Source: Mixta theicola
Lineage (GTDB): Bacteria; Pseudomonadota; Gammaproteobacteria; Enterobacterales; Enterobacteriaceae
DNA: 64,000 nt
Direction of reading: 5' to 3'
Assembly (NCBI RefSeq): GCF_002895925.1
Contig: NZ_NWUO01000002.1
Location: 248,001 to 312,000, forward strand
In this document: one piece after another, positions 55,795 to 64,000 of the stretch
Layout of the letters: each line of letters begins with the position of its first letter
How positions within the stretch are numbered: position 1 is the first letter of the stretch
Notes under the pieces: generated by a model
Database searches by the model: none
The model's input: only the letters and a program-made list of their open reading frames with translations
What the model was told of the DNA's origin: nothing
Program-made: the position numbers and the translations under genes

Positions 55795-56056
55795 GATCCA
55801 TTCCCCGTCGCCTGCCTGGCCGGTTTAGCGTGGTAAAAACCTCCATTCAGCCGCAGATCCCGCCGTGTAGAAAATTAATCATCTTTTTACAGAAAAACCT
55901 TAACGTGATTTTTCGCACGCTCCATTGGCTATCTCCCTATATGACGCTTACTTTTAAAAAACGGGTTATTTTCCTGGCGTATATTTTCAGCTATCGCAGC
56001 TAAAAATCCGGCCTTAATCGTGCCGGTTATCCTGCATCTTTGTAAAAGGCAACAGC

Positions 56057-57079
56057 ATGAAAAAAATCGGATTCCTGTCATTTGGTCACTGGGGACCTTC
56101 GTTCCAGTCGGCAACGCGTACCGCCGCTGATGCCCTGCAGCAATCGATCGAACTGGCCGTGGCGGCTGAAGAACTGGGCGCGGACGGCGCTTATTTTCGG
56201 GTGCATCATTTTGCCCGCCAGCTCAGCGCGCCGTTTCCCTTACTGGCGGCGGTTGGTGCGCGCACCCGGCATATTGAAATCGGCACCGGCGTGATTGATA
56301 TGCGCTATGAGAATCCGTTTTATATGGCGGAAGAAGCTGGCGTAGCCGATTTAATTAGCGGCGGGCGCTTGCAGCTGGGCATCAGCCGTGGCTCGCCGGA
56401 ACAGGTCATTGAAGGCTGGCGTTATTTCGGCTATCAGCCGCAAGAAGGAGAAAGCGATGCGGATATGGGACGGCGGCATACCGAGGTCTTACTTGATGTA
56501 CTGCGCGGCGAAGGATTTGCCAAACCGAATCCGCAGCCTATGTTCGCCAATCCGCCAGGCCTGTTACGGCCGGAACCTTTTTCGGAAGGCCTGCGCGATC
56601 GTATCTGGTGGGGATCGGGTTCCAACGCCACGGCGGTATGGGCGGCCAGGCTGGGAATGAATCTGCAAAGCTCAACGTTAAAAGATGATGAAACCGGCGA
56701 GGCGTTTCATATTCAGCAGGCGAAGCAGATTCGCGCCTGGCGTGCAGCCTGGCTGGAAGCGGGACACGCTCGCGCGCCAAGGGCTTCAGTAAGCCGTAGC
56801 ATTTTTGCGTTAGTGAATGATAAAGATCGCGCTTACTTTGGCGCCAGCAGGCAGGAGGGCGATCAGGTCGGTTACCTTGATGAAAAAACGCGGGCGATTT
56901 TTGGCCGCAGCTACGCGGCAGAGCCAGAAAAGTTGATTGCGCAGCTAAAGCAGGATGAAGCTATCGCGGAGGCGGATACGTTGCTGCTGACCATTCCGAA
57001 TCAGCTGGGCGTTGATTATTGCGTTCACGTACTGGAAACCATTTTAACCCAGGTCGCGCCTGAACTGGGCTGGCGCTGA
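56057..57079 (+). CDS. Luciferase-like monooxygenase family oxidoreductase
   Basis: A 340-residue LLM-class flavin-dependent oxidoreductase. The TIM-barrel start MKKIGFLSFGHWGPSF leads to ELGADGAYFRVHHFARQLSAPFPLLAA and IEIGTGVIDMRYENPFYMAEEAG, the region that binds reduced flavin, then ISGGRLQLGISRGSPEQVIEGW. It needs FMNH2 from a partner reductase. Substrate unknown. It is transcribed away from tyrP and toward the PQQ dehydrogenase gene, with a hairpin between. Confidence 0.85.
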   Translation: MKKIGFLSFGHWGPSFQSATRTAADALQQSIELAVAAEELGADGAYFRVHHFARQLSAPFPLLAAVGARTRHIEIGTGVIDMRYENPFYMAEEAGVADLISGGRLQLGISRGSPEQVIEGWRYFGYQPQEGESDADMGRRHTEVLLDVLRGEGFAKPNPQPMFANPPGLLRPEPFSEGLRDRIWWGSGSNATAVWAARLGMNLQSSTLKDDETGEAFHIQQAKQIRAWRAAWLEAGHARAPRASVSRSIFALVNDKDRAYFGASRQEGDQVGYLDEKTRAIFGRSYAAEPEKLIAQLKQDEAIAEADTLLLTIPNQLGVDYCVHVLETILTQVAPELGWR

Positions 57080-57124
57080 GTTGACAAACGGGCTGCCGGT
57101 ATTGCAAGACATGATAAGGCTAAG

Positions 57125-57149
57125 CGTCCGGCCTGAGGCAGGCCGGACG
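57125..57149. terminator. Hairpin between convergent genes
   Basis: CGTCCGGCCT and AGGCCGGACG pair perfectly around five bases between the LLM-class gene and the PQQ dehydrogenase gene. No T tract on either strand. Confidence 0.55.
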
Positions 57150-57157
57150 TAACGGCG

Positions 57158-59569
57158 TCAGCGATCGGCAGGTAAGGCATAAGCCATTAATGCATCGCCG
57201 GAACGCGTTCCGAGACCGCCATGACCGCCTGCGGCGATAACCACGTACTGTCGGCCATCTTTACCGAGATAGGTCATCGGCGTTGCCTGGCCGCCAGCGG
57301 GCAGACGGGTGCGCCATAGCTCATGCCCGCTCTTTTCATCGAAAGCGCGAAGATAGTCATCTGCGGTTGCGCCCATAAAAATCAGGCCGCTGCGCGTAAT
57401 AATATTGCCACCGATCATAAATATGCCCGTCGGCAGCGGCGCATTGGTATGAGTACCAAAGATGTTCATATCTCGCGTGGTGCCAACCGGGCGCTCCCAG
57501 ATGATTTTTCGGCTGGTGAGGTCGATGGCAAACACCTTACCCCAGGGCGGCGTGCTACACGGCGCGCCCAGCGCCGATAGCCAGGGTTTCACCACCGCCG
57601 CCCATGAGGTGCCATACTGCGGGCCGACCGCAAACTCTTTAGGTTTGGGATAGGGCTGACCGCTGCCCCAGCCGCGCCACGGCTTTATCAGTCCCTGATC
57701 CATCGCCTCCTGATTCGTCATCATCTGCATAGTAAACGGGATATAGCTGGTATTGGCTATCAGCACCTTGTGCGCAGGATCAACCGACGCGCCGTACCAG
57801 TCCAGCACCCCATCAAAGGCTGGATAGGCGATAGAAGTGCCTTTTGCTGGCGGCGTGAATTTTCCCTGATAACGGTAGCGGTGGAACTGAACGCGGCACC
57901 ACAGCTGATCAAACGGCGTGGCGCCCCAGGCATCCGTTTCTTTCAGCGCGGGCGGCGAAAGATCGGGCATTCCGGTGGAAAAAGGCTGCGTAGCGGAAAG
58001 ATGCTCGCCTGGCAGTGAAGGGGAGGTGGGAACCGCTTTTTCCGTCACCTGCGCCAGCGGTTTGCCGGTGCGTCTGTCCAGCAGGAACAGCTGCCCCATT
58101 TTGGTGGTTTGCACCAGCGCCGGCGTCAGGTTTCCCTGCGTATCCGGCAGGTCAATCAGCGTCGGCCCGATGGGCAGATCAAAGTCCCAGACGTCATGAT
58201 GCACGGTCTGAAAATGCCACTTCTCCTCGCCTGTATGTATATCGAGCGCCACAAGCGCGCTGGAATATTGCTCATCAAACGGCCTGCGCTGGCCGCCATA
58301 ATAATCGGGCGTGGCGTTCCCCAGCGGAATGTAGATCATTCCAAGCTTAGGATCTGCCGTGTAGGTTCCCCAGCCGTTCGGGGTGCCGCGCGTATAGGTT
58401 TCGCCCGCTTTCAGCGGCGCGTTTGCCGGATTCTTGCCCATATCCCAGGCCCATGCCAGTTGACCGCTTTGTTCATCGTAGGCGCGCACCACGCCTGAAG
58501 GCTCGCCTGCCGACTGGTTATCGTAAATCCAGCCGCCCAGCACGATACGTCCGTCCATCACCATCGGCTGTGAGGTGATAAAGTGAAAACCAGCCGGCAC
58601 TTCTCCCATCCGATCGGTCAGGCTGACATAGCCAGCGTTACCGAAGTTTTTGCAGACTTTTCCCGTACGGGCGTTTATCGCCACCATACGTGCATCGGCC
58701 GTGGTGCTGATAATCTTTTCCGGGCATTCCGGATCGCTGGCAACGCTGCTGTAAGCGACGCCTCGGCAGGCCAGATACTCATTGGCGGACGTATCGGTGT
58801 GGGGATCGAATTTCCAAAGCTGTTTTCCGGTCGTGGCATCCAGCGCAATCACTTGCCGATGAGGAGTACAGATATAGAGGTTATCGCCCACCTTTACCGG
58901 CGTTACTTCAAAATTATATTCACGGCCAGCCTTATCTTCGCCCTTACGCATCACGTCGCCGGTATCGTAACGCCAGGCGGGTTTCAGCTGGCTGACGTTC
59001 GCCGGCGTAATCTGCGCAAGCGGCGAGTAGCGTTGGCCAGCCGGATTATTGCCGTAGTATCGCCAGTCATTACTGCCCGTTGTCGCGGCAGAGTCCGCTG
59101 TCTGCGGCGCAGGAAAGGGCGCATGGGTGACAAAACGCGCATCGGTGACACGCCAGCCGGTATAAAAAATGGCAGCGATAACGATGATATAAACCAGTCC
59201 GGAGGCTGTTGCCGCACGTTTTTCACGGCCTGTACTGAACAACGGTTTTACTATCCACGGCAGACTGAGCCAGACGCCGAGCAGGGCGAGCACGAACAGA
59301 CGCGGCATTAGCTGCCATCCATCCAGTCCCACCTCGGATACCGCCCAGATAACAGAAGCGATAAATGTCAGCAGATAGAGCCATAGCCCTGAGGAGCGGC
59401 GCAATAAAATCAGGATGCCCGATGCCAGATAGCCTGTACCCGCTAACAGATACCAGGGCGTTCCGCCTTCCGCTGCGAGCCATCCTCCTAAGACCAGGAA
59501 CAGCAAGCCGCACAGACTTACAATAATGCCGCTGACAAACGTCAGGACACCTTTTTTCTTATCAGACAC
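57158..59569 (-). CDS. Membrane-bound PQQ-dependent dehydrogenase (glucose/quinate/shikimate type)
   Basis: An 803-residue quinoprotein. Residues 1-135 contain five membrane helices, as in E. coli Gcd. The rest is an eight-bladed propeller facing the periplasm: DWRYYGNNPAGQRYSPLAQI at its start, CRGVAYSSV, QTVHHDVWDFDLPIGPTLID, WGATPFDQLWCRVQFHRYRY and the terminal AGGQATPMTYLGKDGRQYVV. PQQ is the cofactor and electrons go to ubiquinone. GTG 59569 with GAGG just upstream is preferred to the ATG at 59683, since the intervening 38 residues are unlike the family. It is clearly related to Gcd but diverged, so the sugar or polyol used is uncertain. Confidence 0.87.
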   Translation of the reverse strand: MSDKKKGVLTFVSGIIVSLCGLLFLVLGGWLAAEGGTPWYLLAGTGYLASGILILLRRSSGLWLYLLTFIASVIWAVSEVGLDGWQLMPRLFVLALLGVWLSLPWIVKPLFSTGREKRAATASGLVYIIVIAAIFYTGWRVTDARFVTHAPFPAPQTADSAATTGSNDWRYYGNNPAGQRYSPLAQITPANVSQLKPAWRYDTGDVMRKGEDKAGREYNFEVTPVKVGDNLYICTPHRQVIALDATTGKQLWKFDPHTDTSANEYLACRGVAYSSVASDPECPEKIISTTADARMVAINARTGKVCKNFGNAGYVSLTDRMGEVPAGFHFITSQPMVMDGRIVLGGWIYDNQSAGEPSGVVRAYDEQSGQLAWAWDMGKNPANAPLKAGETYTRGTPNGWGTYTADPKLGMIYIPLGNATPDYYGGQRRPFDEQYSSALVALDIHTGEEKWHFQTVHHDVWDFDLPIGPTLIDLPDTQGNLTPALVQTTKMGQLFLLDRRTGKPLAQVTEKAVPTSPSLPGEHLSATQPFSTGMPDLSPPALKETDAWGATPFDQLWCRVQFHRYRYQGKFTPPAKGTSIAYPAFDGVLDWYGASVDPAHKVLIANTSYIPFTMQMMTNQEAMDQGLIKPWRGWGSGQPYPKPKEFAVGPQYGTSWAAVVKPWLSALGAPCSTPPWGKVFAIDLTSRKIIWERPVGTTRDMNIFGTHTNAPLPTGIFMIGGNIITRSGLIFMGATADDYLRAFDEKSGHELWRTRLPAGGQATPMTYLGKDGRQYVVIAAGGHGGLGTRSGDALMAYALPADR

Positions 59570-59974
59570 GGCGACCTCAAGCGTAAAGGAAAGTAAATAA
59601 AGCCTAATAAAGAAACAATGCTTGTGATGCTCACCAGATAGTAAAGAATGTAACTTTATGTAATTACATAATGTATTTCTCAAAGACTACAGAAGGGCTG
59701 TCACGCTTTACGAGCGGCGTGGTGACTCGGGAAAAGCGACTAATATAAATGCTAAAATTAGCGCACTTCATTAACGGCGAAGGGGCAATCACACCTAAAA
59801 TCTGTTATTGGTGGTTATCCATCTCATAAACTAAAAACCATAATGGTCAGAAAGATTAGCACCTTTACTGGCCGGGCTATACCTGGGCTGGGTTATTCTG
59901 GCGTCTGATGTTTCACAAATAACATATCGTACAGTCAGAGATTACAACCGTATTGCCAGAGGAAATAACAAAAT

Positions 59975-60271
59975 ATGGTAGATACTGTTGAAAAGCGTGT
60001 TTATGAACTTGTTAAGCCGTGGAATGGTCGTTCATGGCTGACGCTTAAAATGCCTCCTTTAAATGGCGACACATCACTAAACCAGACAATGAACATGGAT
60101 GAAGAAGAAGCTCAGGATTTGCTTGATGAGATTTTTACTGAGTTTAATCTCAGGCATTCTGATCTCGATTTCAGTATCTATTTTCCTGCGAAAAATCGCA
60201 AAGATGCGAAACCTCTGACCATCAATATGCTTATCGAGTCAGCCAGAGCGGGCCGCTGGTTGTATAACTAA
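59975..60271 (+). CDS. DUF1493-family small protein, acyl-carrier-like
   Basis: A 98-residue acidic protein. The pattern VDTVEKRVYELVKPWNG, MDEEEAQDLLDEIFTEFNL and LTINMLIESARAGRWLYN is that of DUF1493, a small family with an acyl-carrier-protein-like helical fold. Role unknown; such genes usually occur in accessory clusters. A GAGGAA stretch is 12 bases before ATG, somewhat far. Monocistronic. Confidence 0.75.
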   Translation: MVDTVEKRVYELVKPWNGRSWLTLKMPPLNGDTSLNQTMNMDEEEAQDLLDEIFTEFNLRHSDLDFSIYFPAKNRKDAKPLTINMLIESARAGRWLYN

Positions 60272-60903
60272 TTCATGCCGGAGGGTTGTTTTTTACTCTC
60301 CGTCACCTTGGTGCGCATAATGTATATTATGTTAAATGATGACAAAGGGATACTAAGTTCATAAGCATTCACAGACCACCACCAAACATACACATAGCTT
60401 ATGCGCACTATCCTATTTGGCAAACATTATGTCTTTAACAAATTTGCTTGCGGAGCTATTTCGCGACATCGTTTTTATCGAAGGTTTCCATTACCTTCAG
60501 GAGATCAGGCGCCAGCATGCTTTGCTGCCTGGCACCTGAAACAAAACCTTTGCCCTGTGGTGTTCACTTACCTCGCTTGAAACAGTTTTACCGGTAGTCC
60601 TCTAGTTTCTGGCGGACAGCGCTCAACCGTTCTCCTGTCGCTAAAACGGAGGATACCTGACAATAGAACTCATACCTGCGGCTGCTTTTTCGAACCAGAC
60701 ACTACCGCGCGCCTGCCTTAAGTTGGATGCGAACGTTCAACACATAACACTAACCAGAACATTCATACCGCCTGCGAAATGACAAAATACACCATCGATA
60801 GTTTTAGCATCCTTCAGCTCTACAAAGCTATGGCCGCTTTTGGATGCGTATGACGCAGAAACAGCCCCTGAATTTTCAAAATTAACGGTGGCAAATAGTA
60901 ATC
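60272..60903. other. Accessory intergenic region with possible remnants
   Basis: About 630 bases of mixed composition with no intact gene. A 36-codon frame from ATG 60429 and a plus-strand stretch at 60658-60780 reading TIELIPAAAFSNQTLP after GGAGG look partly coding; the latter faintly recalls the N-terminus of HNH-type endonuclease proteins. Both are too short to call. Confidence 0.35.
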
Positions 60904-60925
60904 TATAGGTTACAATATGCCTATA
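60904..60925 (+). promoter_or_regulatory. Promoter and operator of the toxin-antitoxin pair
   Basis: TATAGG and CCTATA form an inverted repeat with ten bases between; a good -10 hexamer, TACAAT (60911-60916), lies inside. This is a natural place for the antitoxin to bind and repress the operon. Confidence 0.55.
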
Positions 60926-60949
60926 AATTGTTAACTACGAACTACAATT

Positions 60950-61282
60950 ATGGCTAAGGTTAAGCATTATAAAACAGCCAATGGCCGCGACCCTTTTGAT
61001 GAATTTTTGCGTGGTGTAAAAGACCCTATCGCAAAGGCAAAGATTGCTACCCGTGTGGCAAGAATGGCCACAGGAAATTACGGGGATTACAAACCATGCA
61101 GGGAAAGCGTGTCAGAGCTAAGGATTGATCAAGGGCCGGGTTATCGCGTCTACTTCAGTGATGTGACCGATCCAACTGACGGAGCAGTGAGCCTGCTTTT
61201 ACTGGGTGGTGATAAAAGAAAGCAGGATGCCGATATTGATCAGGCCGTTGAGTTTCTCAACGACTACAAAAGCAGGAAATGA
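60950..61282 (+). CDS. RelE/ParE-superfamily toxin (HigB-like, Gp49 type)
   Basis: A 110-residue protein of the putative addiction-module killer family: NGRDPFDEFLRGVKDPIAKAKIATRVARM, the basic strand ELRIDQGPGYRVYFSD and LLLLGGDKRKQDADIDQAVEFL. Members are toxins related to RelE/HigB that cleave mRNA. The toxin gene comes first, as usual for HigBA. The stop is 12 bases ahead of the antitoxin gene. No good Shine-Dalgarno before ATG, which would limit toxin synthesis. Confidence 0.88.
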   Translation: MAKVKHYKTANGRDPFDEFLRGVKDPIAKAKIATRVARMATGNYGDYKPCRESVSELRIDQGPGYRVYFSDVTDPTDGAVSLLLLGGDKRKQDADIDQAVEFLNDYKSRK

Positions 61283-61294
61283 GAGGTAAATTTT

Positions 61295-61621
61295 ATGGCT
61301 AAATCAGTGCTTCATGATGATGCAATGGTACAACTCATTAAAGACGATCCGGCGTTTGCGCCGGTCTATCTTCACCAGGCACTCATCGAAATCGATGAAG
61401 ATGGCGGCTATGAGGCGTTTATGCTTGCGCTACGCCACGTCATTGAAGCAACGGGCGGCATGACAGCTATTGCAGAACGTACAGGTATGTCACGTGAGTC
61501 GCTTTATAAGTCTCTTTCTCCTCGTGGTAACCCGTCTTTTAAGCGCATCGCGGCGGTTGCATCAGCAACTGGATATCCGATTTCGAAAATTGCATCTGTC
61601 GATTCACACGCAATCGCTTAA
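61295..61621 (+). CDS. Antitoxin of the HigBA-like pair (helix-turn-helix)
   Basis: A 108-residue addiction-module antidote. The DNA-binding helix-turn-helix is ATGGMTAIAERTGMSRESLYKSLSPRGNPS followed by FKRIAAVASATGYPIS. It should bind the toxin and the operator at 60904-60925. GAGAGG is 11 bases before the ATG. A terminator follows the stop by 13 bases. Confidence 0.88.
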   Translation: MAKSVLHDDAMVQLIKDDPAFAPVYLHQALIEIDEDGGYEAFMLALRHVIEATGGMTAIAERTGMSRESLYKSLSPRGNPSFKRIAAVASATGYPISKIASVDSHAIA

Positions 61622-61634
61622 TTCAAGTCAAAAA

Positions 61635-61662
61635 AACAAGCCCGGTATGTGCCGGGCTTGTT
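61635..61662 (+). terminator. Strong terminator after the toxin-antitoxin pair
   Basis: AACAAGCCCGG and CCGGGCTTGTT pair perfectly around six bases, flanked by A-rich and T-rich sequence, so it can work in both directions and would also end the pseudogene transcript on the minus strand. Confidence 0.85.
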
Positions 61663-61685
61663 AATAGCAATATCTACACGTCTAC

Positions 61686-62150
61686 TTATACTCTTCTTTT
61701 TCTCCCTGGAGATATTTTGCCGAGCCCACCTATATTAAAGCTCGAAAAGATACTATCGCCCTGCTCTCCTTTAGTTGAAACTCTATCAAGGTATGGCATC
61801 TTTTGTCTGAGAATATCCACGAAAACGTATCCGGGTGGTAGTGGTAAAGACTCGCCTCTAAAAACTCATCCCTGACAGACAGGGAGCTGACCATAAGCTC
61901 ATTTTTTTGAGCTGGCTCCGCAAAGTTGGCTTCAGAACTGGACAGAAAGTTATTAACATGTTAATGATTTGTATATCATCAGGAGTGGAGATTGTTTTTT
62001 TATGCGGCTAAGGGTTGAAACTTTGTTAGCCAGAGGCTTGACCGGCCCGACATAAAATTCATCGGCTGGCTGCCAGGGAAATAAGTAACCCAGTAAATTA
62101 TAAACCTTTAACGACAAAAATTTGGCGTCGATTTTATGCTGGCTAAATTT
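61686..62150 (-). pseudogene. Decayed gene of unknown family with three frameshifts
   Basis: The minus strand between 62150 and 61686 encodes protein-like sequence spread over three frames. From the 5' side: IDAKFLSLKVYNLLGYLFPW, EFYVGPVKPLANKVSTLSRI (same frame); then ISTPDDIQIINML; then NNFLSSSEANFAEPAQKNEL and MVSSLSVRDEF; then GESLPLPPGYVFVDILRQKM and NIGGLGKISPGRKRRV to TAA at 61686-61688. The shifts fall at a run of seven T (61994-62000), near 61955 and at a run of five A (61860-61864). Each needs one extra base, so three single-base losses return the frame to the original. No start codon is found, so the 5' end is missing. Family not recognised. Confidence 0.55.
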
Positions 62151-62212
62151 TTATAGCAACGTTGGCATCTCAATTGCATTAATGAATATGATTATTCTTA
62201 AAGAGAGCAAAA

Positions 62213-63046
62213 ATGTTACCGACAGCCCAAAATAAACAGGTCTTTTCTTTACAGCCAGAGCAGCCGTGGTTTGTGCTAAGCGCATCACAAAAATATTCTT
62301 TAATGCGATCTGAAAACCAATCAGTTTCGCATTTTTATTCCTTCAAAGTTTCCCGCAATGCAATTAATACGTTAGCTATTCCTGATGGCTGCGTAGATAT
62401 ATTATTTGACTGTAACGACAGTAAGCCTGTTGCACGCGTTTGTGGTTCACCTCTGGAAGCCAGAGAAGTTGAGCTTATACCTGGACACGACTATTTTGGC
62501 GTGAGATTTAAACCTGGCGCCCTCCCCGCTTTTCTCAATCTGTCTGCTGAAGAGTTAACCGATAATGAGTATTCCTTCCTGGACGTTATTCCAGACGGTT
62601 ACGAAGCTTTTGAGCGCATTGTCTCTTCTTCAGTTTTACCTCACCGAATTTATCTTTTTAATCAATACTTTAATCCTGATATAGTGCGTTCTCCTTGTCT
62701 GGTTTCTCAGTGGGCTATTGATGAGATAATACGAAGTCGCGGTTGTATCCGCATGGATAAGTTAGAAACTTTAACCGGTTATACCTGCCGCACCATTCAG
62801 CGACTTTTCCGCCAGGATACCGGTATGTCGCCTAAAGCCTTTAGCCGGATAATCCGTTTTCAATATGCTTTAAATACGATTAATAAAGTGAGTAATATCA
62901 CGTTTTGTGAATTAGCATTAGATTTAGGATTCAGCGATCAGTCTCACTTTTTGAGAGAGTTTAAAAAACTAGTGAGTACGACGCCCCTGGAATATCAGCG
63001 CCGGATTACCATTGAATCTTATAACGATCGTATACGTTACCACTAA
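62213..63046 (+). CDS. AraC-family transcriptional regulator
   Basis: A 277-residue AraC-type activator with lower GC than the core genes. The N-terminal 150 residues are a cupin-like sensor (LAIPDGCVDILFDCNDS, VRFKPGALPAFLNLSAEELT), the C-terminal 95 a double helix-turn-helix with MDKLETLTGYTCRTIQRLFR and FCELALDLGFSDQSHFLREFKK. GAGAG precedes ATG. The following APC permease gene lies 170 bases downstream in the same direction and is the likely target. Effector unknown. Confidence 0.87.
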   Translation: MLPTAQNKQVFSLQPEQPWFVLSASQKYSLMRSENQSVSHFYSFKVSRNAINTLAIPDGCVDILFDCNDSKPVARVCGSPLEAREVELIPGHDYFGVRFKPGALPAFLNLSAEELTDNEYSFLDVIPDGYEAFERIVSSSVLPHRIYLFNQYFNPDIVRSPCLVSQWAIDEIIRSRGCIRMDKLETLTGYTCRTIQRLFRQDTGMSPKAFSRIIRFQYALNTINKVSNITFCELALDLGFSDQSHFLREFKKLVSTTPLEYQRRITIESYNDRIRYH

Positions 63047-63216
63047 AAACAGGTCGCCCTAAAATGATGCAAAAGCTCCGGCCTGGTGCAAGAGACTCTG
63101 TTATAAATGTCCGATTTGTTCTATCTCTCCTTAGTCACTTGATAAAATATTGAGTCGTTTTCCTGCCTTTGAATTCAAAAATTCAAAGTATAAAATCGCT
63201 TATAAAGGTAATGACA

Positions 63217-64000
63217 ATGAGTGACACTTCCGGACTAAGAAAAAATACCTTAGGTTTATTCTCATTAGTGTTTTTCGTAGTAGCAGCGGCTTCTCCGTTA
63301 ACAGGCGTTGTGGGTGCATTACCTGTTGCTATATTTACCGGAAATGGCGGCGGCATTCCTGTTATATATATTCTGGCATGTCTGATTTTAATGGTTTTTT
63401 CCGTGGGGTATATCGCGATGAGCCGTTATGTCAGCAATTCTGGCGCTTTTTATACTTATATATCAAAGGGATTGGGCCCAAACTGGGGGGCTTCCGCCTC
63501 TGTGCTGGCGTTAATCGCCTATTTTTCAATTCAGACTGCGATTGTTTCAATGTTGGGCTTTTTTACTCAACTCTTTCTTGAACAGCATTTTGGGCTGAGC
63601 ATAGCCTGGTGGATCCTCAGCATCTGCCTGGCGGCTCTCGCCTGGATTTTGGGTATCAAACGCGTTGAAATCGGCGGCAAAATATTGGGCGTGCTGATGC
63701 TTGCTGAAGTCATCATCGTACTGATCACCGATGTTGCAGTGCTGGTGCATAAAGCGGGTCCGCTGACGTTCAGCTCATTTGAGCCATCGGTTTTTTTGCA
63801 TGGTAACCTGGGGATAGCGTTTGTCTTCGCCATTGCAGCCTTCATTGGTTTCGAATCAACGGCCATTTATGCGGAAGAATGCCGCGAGCCGCATAAAACC
63901 GTTCCCCGCGCCACGATTTGTGCTCTGTTAATCATTACCGCTTTTTTTTGCTTTACCAGCTGGTCACTGGTACAGGCCTATAGTTTTGAACGGTTAATTG
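63217..64000 (+). CDS. APC-family amino-acid permease (3' end outside window)
   Basis: The frame runs open to the window end, about 261 codons. It encodes a hydrophobic protein with the APC start LRKNTLGLFSLVFFVVAAAS, PLTGVVGALPVAIFTGNGGG, and the helix 6 signature FVFAIAAFIGFESTAIYAEE. Seven or so membrane segments are visible. ATG 63217 is preferred over 63211 because AAAGG then has eight bases spacing. Substrate class is amino acids or amines. Its position after an AraC gene suggests specific induction. Confidence 0.87.
   Translation, partial: MSDTSGLRKNTLGLFSLVFFVVAAASPLTGVVGALPVAIFTGNGGGIPVIYILACLILMVFSVGYIAMSRYVSNSGAFYTYISKGLGPNWGASASVLALIAYFSIQTAIVSMLGFFTQLFLEQHFGLSIAWWILSICLAALAWILGIKRVEIGGKILGVLMLAEVIIVLITDVAVLVHKAGPLTFSSFEPSVFLHGNLGIAFVFAIAAFIGFESTAIYAEECREPHKTVPRATICALLIITAFFCFTSWSLVQAYSFERLI

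Noticed and set aside
60429..60539. 36-codon frame MSLTNLLAELFRDIVF...
   Set aside because: Some helix-like character but no ribosome site and no context; kept only as a note in the intergenic entry.
1..64000. tRNA, rRNA, CRISPR arrays, insertion sequences or integrases
   Set aside because: I looked for cloverleaf-like GGTTC-AATCC ends, regular spaced repeats and transposase motifs; none was convincing. The Rpn gene is called a putative transposase in some databases but has no terminal repeats here.

Overview
The window looks like a chromosomal segment of an enterobacterium. Many proteins (RhaA, RhaM, AldA, NarK, NarH, TyrP, AhpCF, the YncD/PqqU receptor) align in memory almost end to end with their E. 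coli counterparts. The srfABC locus, a membrane PQQ-dependent dehydrogenase, a KdgR-type box on a pectinase-family gene and the GC-rich codon use point to Erwiniaceae (Pantoea, Mixta or Erwinia type). That placement is inference: no rRNA or marker gene is present. The segment is mostly core metabolism with small accessory patches.

Layout. 1-4.1 kb: end of a carboxylesterase gene, a LysR regulator divergent from a methionine-type aminotransferase, and an orphan amino-acid-binding protein. 4.3-8.4 kb: a beta-glucoside PTS operon (IIB, IIC, GH1 6-phospho-beta-glucosidase, LacI repressor) with a perfect 20-bp LacI-type operator upstream. 8.5-17.4 kb: a complete L-rhamnose regulon (aldA, rhaT, rhaR, rhaS, rhaB, rhaA, rhaD, rhaM), in which rhaD carries a one-base frameshift. 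17.4-24.1 kb: sotB, then a gene-poor stretch with small proteins, an Rrf2 regulator, a MarA-like regulator, a cytoplasmic GH28 gene under a KdgR-like box and a barstar-like gene with a probable N-terminal frameshift. 24.2-30.9 kb: srfABC on the minus strand (single-pass membrane protein, actin/Hsp70-fold ATPase, dynamin-like GTPase), a poorly understood system. 31-40.5 kb: a KGG-repeat stress protein, a PQQ receptor, small proteins, an arylamine N-acetyltransferase, a DCC oxidoreductase and ahpCF with an OxyR-like site. 40.9-44.6 kb: an orphan chemoreceptor with a FliA promoter, a small exported protein and an Rpn nuclease with a candidate internal start. 45.2-53.4 kb: narK-narGHJI without narXL alongside. 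53.6-59.6 kb: an NfsA-type flavoprotein, tyrP with two TyrR boxes, a luciferase-like monooxygenase and a membrane PQQ dehydrogenase. 59.9-64 kb: an AT-richer accessory end with a DUF1493-type protein, a HigB/HigA-type toxin-antitoxin pair, the remains of a decayed gene, an AraC regulator and the start of an APC permease.

How the parts work together. Rhamnose enters by RhaT, is converted by RhaM, RhaA, RhaB and RhaD to dihydroxyacetone phosphate and lactaldehyde, and AldA oxidises the lactaldehyde. If the rhaD frameshift is real, the pathway is cut at the aldolase step. PQQ captured by the YncD/PqqU-like receptor could serve the membrane PQQ dehydrogenase about 23 kb away. Nitrate import and respiration are encoded together. 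rhaD, the barstar-like gene and the decayed gene near 62 kb can all be explained by single-base deletions, some in homopolymers, so read-level checking should separate real gene loss from assembly error.
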